From NCBI GenBank assembly GCA_945882675.1, contig CAMCWU010000007.1, positions 1-34,635 of the forward strand: a stretch of DNA of 34,635 nt, in the 5' to 3' direction. The notes beneath the pieces were generated by a model, which was given only the letters and a program-made list of their open reading frames with translations, did no database searches and was not told the origin of the DNA. Made by a program: the position numbers and the translations under genes. Positions 8,297 to 16,733 of this stretch are shown piece by piece. Each line of letters starts with the position of its first letter. Position 1 is the stretch's first letter. Origin of the DNA: Klebsiella pneumoniae. Its GTDB lineage: Bacteria > Myxococcota_A > UBA796 > GCA-2862545.

Positions 8297-9097
8297 TCAG
8301 AGCAGGTTGGCCACCAGCGTCGCCGTCGTCGTCTGGTCGAGCTTGCCGAAGCCTTCGACCGGCACGTTGTCGAAGATCAGCGTGTTCCCGACCTTGAAGC
8401 TCAGCGCCTTACTCACCGTGAACGAAACCGCGATCGTGTTGAGCACGCGCACGTCCTTGATCGTCACCACGTTCTCGTAGACCTCGAGCTGCTCCGTGAT
8501 CCCGACGACGTCACCGAGAGCCGTGGTCACCCGCACCATCTCGCGCGCCGCGTAGATGCTCTGACGGTTCGGATCGACGCCGTCGACGTAGTTCTCCTGC
8601 GCCACGTCGAAGCCGAGCTCGCCCGCCAGCTCCGTTTTCTCCGTCTTCACGAGGAGCCGGCTGTACCCGAGCTGCTCGTGGGTTCGCAGGTCGTAGCCGG
8701 CGAACGGGTCGTACAGCGCGCCGACGAGCCCGTAGAGCGAGTTGACCTCTCCGAAGAAGCGATCGTAGCGCAGGTCGGCCGTGGCGCGCCGCGCGGTCTC
8801 GACGGGCTTCGCCGCCTGCTCCACCTCGTCCAGCGATCCGCTCGCGTCCGCGTCCACCCGGCCTCGCCCATAGACGCCCGCGAGGATGAGGCCCACCTTG
8901 TTCTGCGACGCCTGGTATGACCCGTTCACCGTGGAGGAGACCGTGTAGAAGCTCGTGTTTCCCCCGGACGCCGACCCGCCGAGCTCTGCGCTCAAGTGGG
9001 CCTCCGGCTCGGGCGGCAGCTCCTTGACGGGCGCTGCGGTACCGGCGAACACGGGATCCTCTGCGAGCGCGACAGCGACCGTCCACAGCAGCAACAT
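8297..9097 (-). CDS. DUF481 (YdiY-like) outer-membrane beta-barrel protein
   Basis: The 266-residue product starts with a short hydrophobic signal peptide (MLLLWTVAVALAEDP). It then reads as alternating beta-strand sequence typical of DUF481 proteins: SAELGGSASGGNTSFYTVSS, RATADLRYDRFFGE, EQLGYSRLLVKTEKTELAGE, and a final strand ending TATLVANLL. Family members are small outer-membrane barrels of unclear role, sometimes salt- or stress-induced. A strong Shine-Dalgarno (GGAGGAGGGG) precedes ATG 9097. It is divergent from dusA across 46 bases and upstream of the small Cys-pair gene. The family call rests on the overall strand pattern and the YDRFFGE-type motif, and is fairly secure. Confidence 0.82.
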   Translation of the reverse strand: MLLLWTVAVALAEDPVFAGTAAPVKELPPEPEAHLSAELGGSASGGNTSFYTVSSTVNGSYQASQNKVGLILAGVYGRGRVDADASGSLDEVEQAAKPVETARRATADLRYDRFFGEVNSLYGLVGALYDPFAGYDLRTHEQLGYSRLLVKTEKTELAGELGFDVAQENYVDGVDPNRQSIYAAREMVRVTTALGDVVGITEQLEVYENVVTIKDVRVLNTIAVSFTVSKALSFKVGNTLIFDNVPVEGFGKLDQTTTATLVANLL

Positions 9098-9143
9098 GGC
9101 CCCTCCTCCACGAGCGGTTACGACACGGGGCCCTGGTGACCCG

Positions 9144-10127
9144 ATGCGCGCACCCTATCACACCGACCGTCGCCGCCTGTCCGTCGCCCCGATGATGGAC
9201 TACACGGACCGCCACCTGCGGTACCAGCTCAGGCTGATCAGCAAGCATGTGACCCTGTTCACCGAGATGGTGACTACGGGCGCCGTGCTGCGTGGGGACC
9301 GGCGCATGCTGCTCGAGCACGCGCAGGAGGAGCATCCCGTAGCACTCCAGCTCGGGGGCGACGACGCGGGCGCGCTCGCAGAGTGCGCCGCCATCGCCGA
9401 GGAGTGGGGCTACGACGAGGTGAACCTGAACTGCGGCTGCCCGAGCGATCGGGTGGTCTCGGGCGCGTTCGGGGCGTCGCTCATGCGCACGCCCGCGAAG
9501 GTGGCGGACGCGCTCGCCGCGATGGCGAAGGCGACGAAGCTGCCGGTCTCCGTGAAGCACCGGATCGGCGTGGACGATCTGGATTCGTACGAGCATATGG
9601 ACGGGTTCGTGCGCACGGTCGCGGACGCCGGCTGCACCCGCTTCACGGTGCACGCGCGCAAGGCTTGGCTCCAGGGCCTGTCGCCGCACCAGAACCGCAC
9701 GATCCCGCCGCTCCGCTACGAAGACGTGTACCGGCTCAAGGCCGCTTACCCGCACCTGTGGATCGAGATCAACGGGGGGATCACGTCGCTCGACGCGGCC
9801 GAAGCGCACCTCGGACGCGTGGACTCCGTGATGATCGGGCGGTGGTTCATGGACGACCCGTTCGGGCTCGCGGACGTCGACAGCCGGATCTACGGCGACC
9901 CGACCCCGCCCCCGACCCGTGAGGAGGTCGCCAGGAAGATGGCCGACTATGCCACCCAGGACCTGGGGCCGGGGTTCAAGCCGCGGCATGCGCTGCGCCA
10001 CCTGCTCCCGCTGTTCAACGGCCTGCCGGGCGCGCGCATCTGGCGCCGCACCCTGACCGAGGGGATGACCGCCGGCGTCCCACCCCGCGAGCTCGTGGAG
10101 GACGCGCTTACTCGCCGCTCCCCTTGA
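9144..10127 (+). CDS. dusA: tRNA-dihydrouridine(20/20a) synthase
   Basis: This FMN-dependent enzyme reduces uridine to dihydrouridine in the tRNA D-loop, using NADPH. The DusA subgroup is indicated by APMMDYTDRH (15-24), FTEMVTTGAVLRGDR (39-53), EEHPVALQLGG (62-72), NLNCGCPSDRVVSG with catalytic Cys99 in GCPS, SVKHRIGVDDLDSY, VHARKAWLQGLSP and INGGI. The 327-residue length from ATG 9144 is typical. The frame is open upstream to 8955, but that extension lies on the opposite strand of the DUF481 gene. No clear Shine-Dalgarno precedes ATG 9144. Its last 20 bases overlap the 3' end of the convergent hypothetical gene. Confidence 0.96.
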   Translation: MRAPYHTDRRRLSVAPMMDYTDRHLRYQLRLISKHVTLFTEMVTTGAVLRGDRRMLLEHAQEEHPVALQLGGDDAGALAECAAIAEEWGYDEVNLNCGCPSDRVVSGAFGASLMRTPAKVADALAAMAKATKLPVSVKHRIGVDDLDSYEHMDGFVRTVADAGCTRFTVHARKAWLQGLSPHQNRTIPPLRYEDVYRLKAAYPHLWIEINGGITSLDAAEAHLGRVDSVMIGRWFMDDPFGLADVDSRIYGDPTPPPTREEVARKMADYATQDLGPGFKPRHALRHLLPLFNGLPGARIWRRTLTEGMTAGVPPRELVEDALTRRSP

Positions 10128-10464
10128 ACTTGTCGGCCTCGTCGCGGAACAGGAAGTTGAACGTGGTCAGCGAGCCGTAGGCGCGGGTCAGGTAGCCCTG
10201 GAGCTCGGCGCGGTCCGCAGGCCCGATCGCGTCCGTGTTGTTGATCTTCTGCTCGAGCACGCGGAGCTTCTCGCGCACCGCGGTCACCTTGCGGAAGATC
10301 GCGAAGGCGTCGATCTCCTTGAACCGCCGGCCGTCCGAGTCCTCGAAGATCACCTTGCCACCGACCATCCGCTTCGACAGCGGCACGTCGTCGCCGCCGG
10401 CCTCTTCGCGCAGGCCCTGCTTCACGGCGTCGATCACCAGCTCGTACAGCTCGTCCCGCTCCAT
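10108..10464 (-). CDS. hypothetical protein, 118 residues
   Basis: The product is a soluble, charged, mostly helical protein starting MERDELYELVIDAVKQG, with a central FEDSDGRRFKEIDAFAIFRKV segment and a C-terminal helix pair ending in FLFRDEADKFKGSGE. I do not recognise the family. The amphipathic helices and even charge suggest a small cytoplasmic protein. GGAGGC precedes the ATG. It is divergent from the gene at 10510 across 45 bases and converges on dusA, overlapping it by 20 bases. Codon use and GC match the neighbours, so it is very likely a real gene. Confidence 0.7.
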   Translation of the reverse strand: MERDELYELVIDAVKQGLREEAGGDDVPLSKRMVGGKVIFEDSDGRRFKEIDAFAIFRKVTAVREKLRVLEQKINNTDAIGPADRAELQGYLTRAYGSLTTFNFLFRDEADKFKGSGE

Positions 10465-10509
10465 CGCGCCTCCGTAGCAGGCCGGTTAACCCGTCCGTGG
10501 AGGGCACGG

Positions 10510-11115
10510 ATGCGTCAGTGGTGGTTGCCTGCCGTTCTCCTCGCTGCCGGGCTCGCGGTCGCCGGGGGCGCCGTCGCTACGCTCGCGTGGGACGCCGCGC
10601 CCGCGCCCGCGCCGACCCTCTCCAACGCGCCGCCGGAGCGCCTCGCGGCCCGCGCGGACCGCCGCAAGGCCCGCGGAGAGCGCCGCGCCCGCCGCCCCGC
10701 TGCCGTGCGCGACCCGAAGCTCCCGAGCGCCGAGCGGTCCGAGCTCCGTGACGCCACGCGCGACGACCAGCTCGACGCGCTCTTGACCCGGATCGAGGAG
10801 CACGCGGACGCTGCCGGCTGGCCGGAGGACGACCTCGCCGCCACGGAGGAGATCCTCGCCGCCAGCACGGAGTCGATCTCCGCGTCGCTTCGTCGCGTCG
10901 ACGAGGGACTGGCCACGTGGGAAGAGGTCCGGCCCGTCATCCGCGACGAGCGGCTCGCGAGCGCCGACGACGTCCGGGCGCTCCTCGGGGACGCCCGCTT
11001 CCAGGCCATGGCTCAGGGCGTGGGCCTCGAGCGGTTCCTCGGCGACGAGCCCGTGCGCGGCAGGCTGTCCGCCGCCCCCGCCCAGCGCGACCGCCCGCGG
11101 GTGGACGAGAAATGA
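10510..11115 (+). CDS. hypothetical membrane-anchored protein
   Basis: The 201-residue protein has an N-terminal hydrophobic anchor or uncleaved signal (about residues 5-26: WLPAVLLAAGLAVAGGAV). An Ala/Pro segment and a very Arg-rich stretch (RRKARGERRARRPAAVR) follow, then an acidic helical domain (about 75-180) with ERFLGDEPVRGRL near the end. No family is recognised. GGAGGG precedes ATG 10510. The basic linker next to a membrane anchor suggests interaction with phospholipid, nucleic acid or cell wall on the far side of the membrane, but that is only inference. It is separated by 178 bases from the response regulator downstream. Confidence 0.65.
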   Translation: MRQWWLPAVLLAAGLAVAGGAVATLAWDAAPAPAPTLSNAPPERLAARADRRKARGERRARRPAAVRDPKLPSAERSELRDATRDDQLDALLTRIEEHADAAGWPEDDLAATEEILAASTESISASLRRVDEGLATWEEVRPVIRDERLASADDVRALLGDARFQAMAQGVGLERFLGDEPVRGRLSAAPAQRDRPRVDEK

Positions 11116-11185
11116 CGCATTCAGAGAGTCGAGGGCGAGTGAAGGGAAGATGGCGGTTACCAGCGGACTGCCAGCGATAGCCACG

Positions 11186-11217
11186 TTGAAACGATCGCGC
11201 CGCGCTCCGGCTACACT
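11186..11217 (+). promoter_or_regulatory. possible promoter of the response regulator gene
   Basis: TTGAAA (11186-11191) and TACACT (11212-11217) resemble -35 and -10 boxes, but the 20-bp spacer is longer than the usual 17. They lie in the 178-base gap upstream of the GTG at 11294. Either the -10 box is used with another -35 element or the match is chance. Confidence 0.3.
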
Positions 11218-11293
11218 GGCCGTACGCCGCGTCTCGCGCTCGACGCGGCCCGCGGCGGGGATTACCGATGGTGCCGGAGGGCCGGACCGACCC

Positions 11294-12010
11294 GTGACCT
11301 ATCGCCTGCTCCTGGTGGAAGATGATCCGCAGCTCGGGCCCGCCCTCCTCCGCGGCTTGATCTCGGCCGGGTACGCCGTCGAGCTCCACACGGAGGGCGC
11401 GGGCGCGGTCGACCGCGTGCTCGCTGGCGGGTTCGATGGGGTGATCCTCGATCTCGGGCTACCCGGGGCGGATGGGTACTCGATCCTCGACACCCTCGTG
11501 TCGCGATGCAGCATCCCGGTCATCGTCGTGACGGCGCGGATCTCGCTCGACGATCGGCTGGCCACGTTCGAGCGCGGCGCCGTGGACTACCTGGCCAAGC
11601 CGTTCTTCGTGGAGGAGCTGGTGGCCCGGCTGCGCGCGCGCGTGGGGCGGCCCGCCGCGGCTCGCCGGGTCGTGCGCTGGCGCGACGTAGCCGTGGATCT
11701 CGCGTCTCGGCGCGTGTGGATCGGTGCGCTGGAAGTGGCGCTTACCGGCCACGAGTTCAACATCCTCGCCTACCTCATCGAGCGCGACGGAGAGGCCGTG
11801 GACCGCGAGCGCCTCGCCACGGACGTCCTCACGGCGGACTTGTCGCCGCGGCCGCGCACGGTGGACAGCCACGTCACGCGCCTGCGCAAGAAGCTCGGGG
11901 CGGAAGGCGCGGTCATCCGCACGGTCTGGCGGATCGGCTACCGGTTCGACCGCCACGCGCCCCGCGGCGTGGTGGAAGAGTTCGGGGAGCCCTTGGAGAA
12001 CGCAGGTTAG
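11294..12010 (+). CDS. OmpR/PhoB-family response regulator
   Basis: This 238-residue DNA-binding response regulator has an N-terminal receiver domain with acidic pocket Glu9-Asp10-Asp11, phospho-acceptor Asp53 (VILDLGLPGADG), Thr79 (VIVVTAR) and Lys101 (LAKPF). A C-terminal winged-helix follows, with LTGHEFNILAYLIERDGEAV, a recognition-helix region SPRPRTVDSHVTRLRKKL and the wing VWRIGYRF. The frame is open from 11150, but GTG 11294 gives the canonical start VTYRLLLVEDD, with GGAGGG 12 bases upstream. No histidine kinase is co-directional. It converges on the FIST/hybrid-kinase/Ser-Thr-kinase genes and overlaps the Ser/Thr kinase stop by 4 bases, so it is a candidate output for that block. 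Confidence 0.94.
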   Translation: MTYRLLLVEDDPQLGPALLRGLISAGYAVELHTEGAGAVDRVLAGGFDGVILDLGLPGADGYSILDTLVSRCSIPVIVVTARISLDDRLATFERGAVDYLAKPFFVEELVARLRARVGRPAAARRVVRWRDVAVDLASRRVWIGALEVALTGHEFNILAYLIERDGEAVDRERLATDVLTADLSPRPRTVDSHVTRLRKKLGAEGAVIRTVWRIGYRFDRHAPRGVVEEFGEPLENAG

Positions 12011-13857
12011 AGCGCGGAGATCGCGTCCTCGATCCGCTTCTTCGTCTTGCCGTCGCTCTCCTTCGCGGCCTGCCCTTCGAGCAAGGTGCGCGCCGCGGCC
12101 TGCGCGCCCGTCCGCGGAGCGAGCGCCGCGATCGCCTCGACCGCCGCGCGCCGCACCGTCGGCTGCGGGTGCTGCAGCGCGGACGACAGGTCCGTCAGCC
12201 GCTCGCTGTGCGCCCCGACCCACGGGACCGCCATGAGCCGCAGCTCCGTGCCGCCGTGCTTCGCGGCCCACACGATCTGCGCCGCGGCCTCCGCCTGGCT
12301 CCCGACCTTTCGGCTCCACCGGTCTTCGAGCAGCTTGTACGCCCGCTTCACGACGCCCGCGTCCGTGTCGCGCTGCATCACCTGGCCGATCGCGCTCGTC
12401 GCGTCCGGCGCGCTCGCGAGCTTCTCGAGCGCCGCGATCCGCTGCGACGGCGTGCCGCTCGAGAGATCCGGCGGCAGGCCGCCGCCCCCACCGCCCGTCG
12501 CGGTCGCGGTAGAGCTCTTCGGCGAGGGAGCCGGCGAGCCCCACGGATTGTCGGCCGCCACCAGGGGCTTCTCGGTCTTCGGTGCGGCGGGCTCCACCGA
12601 TCCGGCGATGTCGGGGACCGGGACCGGCGGGCCCACGATCGCGATTGTGCTCGGGTCCACGGGGCCCGTGTTCGGGTCCACGGCGCCCGTGCTCGGGTCC
12701 ACCGCGCCCGTGCTCGGGTCCACCGGAGCGGGCCGGGTCGTTGCGGCCGGCAGGTTGCTGGCCGCCATCACCACATCTGCGGGCGGCGCCTCCAGCCGGC
12801 GCTCGTCCGCGCCCATCTGCCACAGCCCGATGGCCACCGCGCCGACCATCATCAGCGCCACGAGCACGGCGCCCCCGACCGCGAACAGGGCTCCGCCGCC
12901 CATCACCGCGCCCTTCGAGAACTGCGTGAGCGTGTGCGTGAGCGGGTTGAATTGCCGCGTATTCCGCTGCGCGCCCTCCGGCATGATCGAGACGACGCGC
13001 TCGATCGCGTTCCGGTCCCACAGGCTCTCACGCTCGCCGTTCCAGATCGCGCGGAGCTCGTCCACCGACTTCACACGGAGCCGCATATCCGTCTGGAGCG
13101 CCCGGTTGATCGCCATCTCCATGCGTACCGGAAGGTCCGGCACCAGCTGGCGCGGCGGCGTGTACTTCCCCTGCGCGATCTTGTTGAACACGTCGAGCAT
13201 GCTATCGCCGTCAAACGCCCGCTTTCCCGTAACCAGCTCATAAAGGATCGCGCCGAGCGCGAACACGTCGGCCTGCGGCCCGACCGTCGCCGTGTCCTTG
13301 ATCTGCTCGAGCGCCATGTAGTGCGGCGTGCCCATGGTCGCGCCGGCCAGCGTCCTCGCGGCGAGCGGGTCGCCCTCGCGGACGATCTTCGCGAGCCCGA
13401 AGTCCGCGATCTTCGGCACCAGCCCGTCCCGGCTCACCTGGAGCAGGATGTTCGCGGGCTTCAGGTCCCGGTGCACCAGGTTCTTGGCGTGCGCGGCCGC
13501 GACTCCCTCCATGATCCCCTGCGCGAGCGCGTCCGCCTGCGCGAGCGTCGGCCGCTCCGCCTCGATGTACGCGTCGAGGGTCGGCCCCTGCACGAACTCG
13601 AGGACGAGACCCGGCGCGTCCCCGACCTGCACCACGTCCGTGACCTGCACGATGTTCGTGTGCCGGAGCTGGCCTTGAACCCGGCCTTCCTGCAGCAGTC
13701 GCTCCTTGATCTGGGGCGACGTGATCGTCAGGACCTTGAGCGCGTGGAGCGACCCGAGCGTGTTGTGCCGCACCTTGTAGACGACGGCCATCCCGCCTTC
13801 GCCGAGCTTCGACTCGACCGTGTAGCGGTCGATGACCGTCCCCGGCACCACGTCCAT
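12007..13857 (-). CDS. Hanks-type Ser/Thr protein kinase with membrane span and HEAT-like repeats
   Basis: The 616-residue kinase has all core motifs: glycine loop GEGGMAVVYKV (19-29), ATP-binding Lys41 (HALKV), catalytic HRDLKPANIL with Asp131, DFGLAK with Asp152, and GTPHYMALEQ in the APE position. The kinase domain (about 10-275) is cytoplasmic. A single membrane span follows (about 317-347), then a linker with four 7-residue VDPSTGA-type repeats (379-406), Gly/Pro-rich sequence and a C-terminal helical HEAT-like region (about 460-616) that would be periplasmic. ATG 13857 follows AGGAGG closely. The longer frame upstream is read against the histidine kinase gene. It is third after the FIST and hybrid kinase genes, 47 bases downstream, and may also have its own promoter. 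Confidence 0.94.
   Translation of the reverse strand: MDVVPGTVIDRYTVESKLGEGGMAVVYKVRHNTLGSLHALKVLTITSPQIKERLLQEGRVQGQLRHTNIVQVTDVVQVGDAPGLVLEFVQGPTLDAYIEAERPTLAQADALAQGIMEGVAAAHAKNLVHRDLKPANILLQVSRDGLVPKIADFGLAKIVREGDPLAARTLAGATMGTPHYMALEQIKDTATVGPQADVFALGAILYELVTGKRAFDGDSMLDVFNKIAQGKYTPPRQLVPDLPVRMEMAINRALQTDMRLRVKSVDELRAIWNGERESLWDRNAIERVVSIMPEGAQRNTRQFNPLTHTLTQFSKGAVMGGGALFAVGGAVLVALMMVGAVAIGLWQMGADERRLEAPPADVVMAASNLPAATTRPAPVDPSTGAVDPSTGAVDPNTGPVDPSTIAIVGPPVPVPDIAGSVEPAAPKTEKPLVAADNPWGSPAPSPKSSTATATGGGGGGLPPDLSSGTPSQRIAALEKLASAPDATSAIGQVMQRDTDAGVVKRAYKLLEDRWSRKVGSQAEAAAQIVWAAKHGGTELRLMAVPWVGAHSERLTDLSSALQHPQPTVRRAAVEAIAALAPRTGAQAAARTLLEGQAAKESDGKTKKRIEDAISAL
12640..12723 (-). repeat. four 21-bp in-frame tandem repeats in the kinase linker
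   Basis: Four consecutive 21-base units encode VDPSTGA, VDPSTGA, VDPNTGP and VDPSTIA, just after the membrane span of the Ser/Thr kinase. DNA identity between units is high, so the copy number could vary between strains and change the length of the extracytoplasmic stalk. Confidence 0.85.
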
Positions 13858-13876
13858 CGCGCGAACCTCCTGCAGG

Positions 13877-13885
13877 AGCGTACCA
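13877..13885 (-). promoter_or_regulatory. possible extended -10 element for the Ser/Thr kinase
   Basis: On the minus strand this reads TGGTACGCT, fitting the extended -10 form TGnTAnnnT, in the 47-base gap between the hybrid kinase stop and the Ser/Thr kinase ATG. No clear -35 is seen. It would give the kinase an independent, very short leader starting near its Shine-Dalgarno. Confidence 0.2.
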
Positions 13886-13904
13886 TGCGCGGCACGGGTT
13901 TGCT

Positions 13905-15503
13905 TCAGCCGGCGACCTCCACCAGCAGCGCGAGCAGCTCCCGCTGCCCGAACGGCTTCTGCAGGTACCGCTGGCCCGACCGCGGCGGGTGGAACGCGCC
14001 CGAGATGAAGATGATCCGCCGCCCGAGCGCCGGCCAGCGCTCCGCTACGCGCGTCGCGAGCGCCTCTCCGGAGATGCCGGGCAGCCGGATATCCGTGATC
14101 ATGGCGTCGAACAGGTGCTCTTCCAGGGCCTCGAGCGCCTGCTCGGCCGACGCCACGGACCCGACCGTGTGGCCCAGCGCCTCCGCGAACTGTCGGATCA
14201 TCCCCGCGAGGAGCGGCTCGTCGTCCACCACGAGCAGCCGGAGCGGCCGCAGCGGCGGGATCGACGGCTCGTCCTCCGGCGGGGAGGCCGAGCGACCGGA
14301 AGCCGGCAGGTCGAGGTCGAACCGCGCGCCGCCGTCCGGGCGGTTGGCGCCGCGCAAAACCCCGCCGTGCTCGTCCACGATCCTCCACGCGATCGCGAGC
14401 CCCAGGCCCATGCCCCCCGCGTCCTGCCGATCGGTGACGAACGGCGTGAACATCATCTCGATGAGCCCCGGCGGGATGCCCGGCCCCTCGTCGTCGACCT
14501 GGATCACGACGCGCCCGAGCGCGCCGGGGCCCACCCGGATCGTGACGATACCCGCCAGCTTCATCGCCTGGGCCGCGTTCGCGACGAGGTTCACCAGCAC
14601 CTGCTCGATCGCCCCCCGGTCCACGTCCACCGTCAGCCCCGGTGGCCGCTCGACCAGCCGCATGCGCGCTGCGCCGCGCGCGTCCCGCGTGAGCTCGACG
14701 ACCGCGGCGTACAGGTCGCCGATTCGGCACGACTGCCGCTCTTCGGTGTTCGGCCGCGCGAACGTCTGGAGGTTCCTCACGATCCGGGCGATCCGCAGCA
14801 CGTGGGCGCGGAGCACCGCGGCCTGCTCGGCCGCAGCGCGCGGGTCGAACGAGGGGAGCGCGAGCTGGCGTTCGAGCAGCTCGAGCCGCAGAAGGAGCAC
14901 CGCGAGCGGGTTGTTGATCTCGTGCGCGACGCCGGCCGCCAGGTGGCCGATCCCGGCCAGGCGGTTCGCGTGCTGGAGCTCGACTTCGAGCGTGCGGCGC
15001 GCCGTCACATCCCGCATGACCACCAGGCTCACCGCGGCAGGTCCGGGGATCGGAGCGGCGTTCAACGAGACCCAGCGCTGGGACGCGAGCGGGAGCTCGG
15101 GGCTCGTCTCGTCGGCATAGCCCTGCTTCCGCCAGCGCGCGACGGTCTTGCGGACGTCTGGCGCGAACAGATCCTCGAGCAGCACGCCCGCCAGGCCCGC
15201 CGGATCTTGCGTCAGCGCGCGCGCAGCCGTGGCGTTGCAGGTGCTGATCCGACCGTCCCCCGCGATCGACAGCAGCATATCTGGGCTGTGGTCGTACAGC
15301 GCGCGATACCTCGCTTCCGACAGGGCGAGCTCGCGGCTCCGCACGTCCACCGTGTTCTCGAGGCTCGACAGGGCCTTGATCATGGCCATGCGGTCCTCGG
15401 CCGGGCCATGGCTCGCCTGCTGCTCGACGCGGCGGGCGAGCACGTCCACGACGCGCCTCAAAGCGGCGATCTCACCCTCGAGCTCCAGTACCCGGGATGT
15501 CAC
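13905..15503 (-). CDS. soluble PAS hybrid sensor histidine kinase with receiver domain
   Basis: The 532-residue protein has no membrane span. It starts with a coiled-coil-like helix (1-60), then a PAS domain (about 62-170). A HisKA domain follows with phospho-acceptor His194 in GVAHEINNPL, then a HATPase domain with N-box NLVANAAQA (305-313), DDEGPGIP and GGMGLGLAI. The C-terminal receiver domain has Asp427-Asp428, phospho-acceptor Asp471 (ITDIRLPG) and Lys516 (YLQKPF). The start is GTG 15503, overlapping the FIST stop (GTGA), so the two are translationally coupled. Without its own transmembrane sensor it probably responds to an internal cue or to the FIST partner. The receiver lacks an output domain, so phosphate must pass on or act as feedback. 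Confidence 0.94.
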   Translation of the reverse strand: MTSRVLELEGEIAALRRVVDVLARRVEQQASHGPAEDRMAMIKALSSLENTVDVRSRELALSEARYRALYDHSPDMLLSIAGDGRISTCNATAARALTQDPAGLAGVLLEDLFAPDVRKTVARWRKQGYADETSPELPLASQRWVSLNAAPIPGPAAVSLVVMRDVTARRTLEVELQHANRLAGIGHLAAGVAHEINNPLAVLLLRLELLERQLALPSFDPRAAAEQAAVLRAHVLRIARIVRNLQTFARPNTEERQSCRIGDLYAAVVELTRDARGAARMRLVERPPGLTVDVDRGAIEQVLVNLVANAAQAMKLAGIVTIRVGPGALGRVVIQVDDEGPGIPPGLIEMMFTPFVTDRQDAGGMGLGLAIAWRIVDEHGGVLRGANRPDGGARFDLDLPASGRSASPPEDEPSIPPLRPLRLLVVDDEPLLAGMIRQFAEALGHTVGSVASAEQALEALEEHLFDAMITDIRLPGISGEALATRVAERWPALGRRIIFISGAFHPPRSGQRYLQKPFGQRELLALLVEVAG

Positions 15504-16654
15504 GCGGGCTCACCGAACGCGAGGCCCGTCAGCGTCTCGTTGACCAGGAACGGCCCCAGGTGCTCGCCGTACGTGTCGAACCCCGCCACCCGGTGCGTCC
15601 CGCACATGGCTTCCACGAGCGATGCGCGCAGGCCGAGCGACGTCGCCGTCCGCGACCGCCCCATGCAGTGAAAGAGCAGGAGACCCGCCGGCGGTGTCGG
15701 GAGACCCCCGGTCGCCCGCGCGATCGCGGCCGTCGTCTCCGCCACGATGTCGCCGGGCTCCATCCACCGGAGCACCGTGCCCACGGCGACCGCCCCGCCC
15801 ATGAGCAACGAGTCGCCTTCGAGGCGCATCACCGCCCGCATATACCAGTCGCCGCCGTGCGCGAACCCGAGGCATGCGCTCCGCCGCTGGATCTCCGCCG
15901 GGAGCTCGTCGCGCGGGACGCCCATCAGCTCGGTGAGCCGATGGGCCGCCGGCCAGCCGTCGAGCTCGTGGACCAGCCGCCGCTGCGGCTCCGCGCCCGT
16001 GACGACCACGCGGCGCTCGGTGGGCCGGAAGTGGTGGGTCGCGAACGGGAGGAACGGGATCCCGGGATCGAGGAGTACGATCGCCGCTCCCCGGCCGGAC
16101 GACCGGCCGCCCACCGCCACCACCGTACGGTGGTACGCTTCCCCGTCCGCTGCCGCGCCGCCGACCATGGCCAGGTGGGGGGCGTGGGCGCCGAGGCTCG
16201 CCGCGAGCAGCTCGCCGCCACCCGAGAGCCCATCCGTGAGCGCGAGCAGCACGTGGCGCTCGCGCACGAGGCTCTCGAGCGTCTCTCCGATCGCCCCGGC
16301 CAGCCGGTCGAGCACGTCCCGCCCCGAGCGGAAGTGGAAGTCGTCGAGGTCCACCAGCACCGCCGCCGCCCGCGCCGGAGCGCCGAGCGCGATCGCCGAG
16401 ACCGTACCCCGCGTCGCGCCCGCTGGGGAGAGCTCGCCCGCCGTCGTGCAGCCGACGACCTGCGCCGCCGGGAACCGCTCGGACAACCGCGCCGACAGGG
16501 CCTCCACGCACAGGTGCGTCCCGCTGAAGAACAGGATCAGGCGCGGATCGGGGCCCGCCTGGCGCGCCAGATCGTCCGCGGCGCTGGCGACGTCGGCTGC
16601 GTCGGTGGCGGCGACCCGGAACGGGCCGGCGACGGCGTCGGTTCGGAGCGGCAT
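15500..16654 (-). CDS. FIST N/C-domain sensory protein
   Basis: The 384-residue soluble protein matches the FIST (F-box and intracellular signal transduction) architecture. The N-terminal half contains LILFFSGTH, QVVGCTTAGELSPAG, LALTDGLSGGGELL and MVGGAAADGEAYHRTVV. The C-terminal half contains LDGWPAAHRLTELMGVP, EGDSLLMGG and AAGLLLFHCMGR-like sequence (PPAGLLLFHCMGRS). FIST domains are proposed to bind small ligands such as amino acids and feed signalling proteins. ATG 16654 has GGAGG 5 bases upstream; the longer open frame beyond it lies opposite the next gene. It is the first gene of the block and overlaps the hybrid kinase start by four bases, which supports a sensor-kinase partnership. 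Confidence 0.92.
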   Translation of the reverse strand: MPLRTDAVAGPFRVAATDAADVASAADDLARQAGPDPRLILFFSGTHLCVEALSARLSERFPAAQVVGCTTAGELSPAGATRGTVSAIALGAPARAAAVLVDLDDFHFRSGRDVLDRLAGAIGETLESLVRERHVLLALTDGLSGGGELLAASLGAHAPHLAMVGGAAADGEAYHRTVVAVGGRSSGRGAAIVLLDPGIPFLPFATHHFRPTERRVVVTGAEPQRRLVHELDGWPAAHRLTELMGVPRDELPAEIQRRSACLGFAHGGDWYMRAVMRLEGDSLLMGGAVAVGTVLRWMEPGDIVAETTAAIARATGGLPTPPAGLLLFHCMGRSRTATSLGLRASLVEAMCGTHRVAGFDTYGEHLGPFLVNETLTGLAFGEPA

Positions 16655-16733
16655 GCGGCCTCCGGGGCGGTTCCGTGCAACGGTGGGGCTCCGTAACCCG
16701 GTTCCGGCCCGCACGAGTGGGGCACCGTCCAGG

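Noticed and set aside
11506-15120. Open frame of 1204 codons on the plus strand across the kinase block
   Set aside because: It runs antisense to the Ser/Thr kinase and hybrid kinase and has no recognisable domain.
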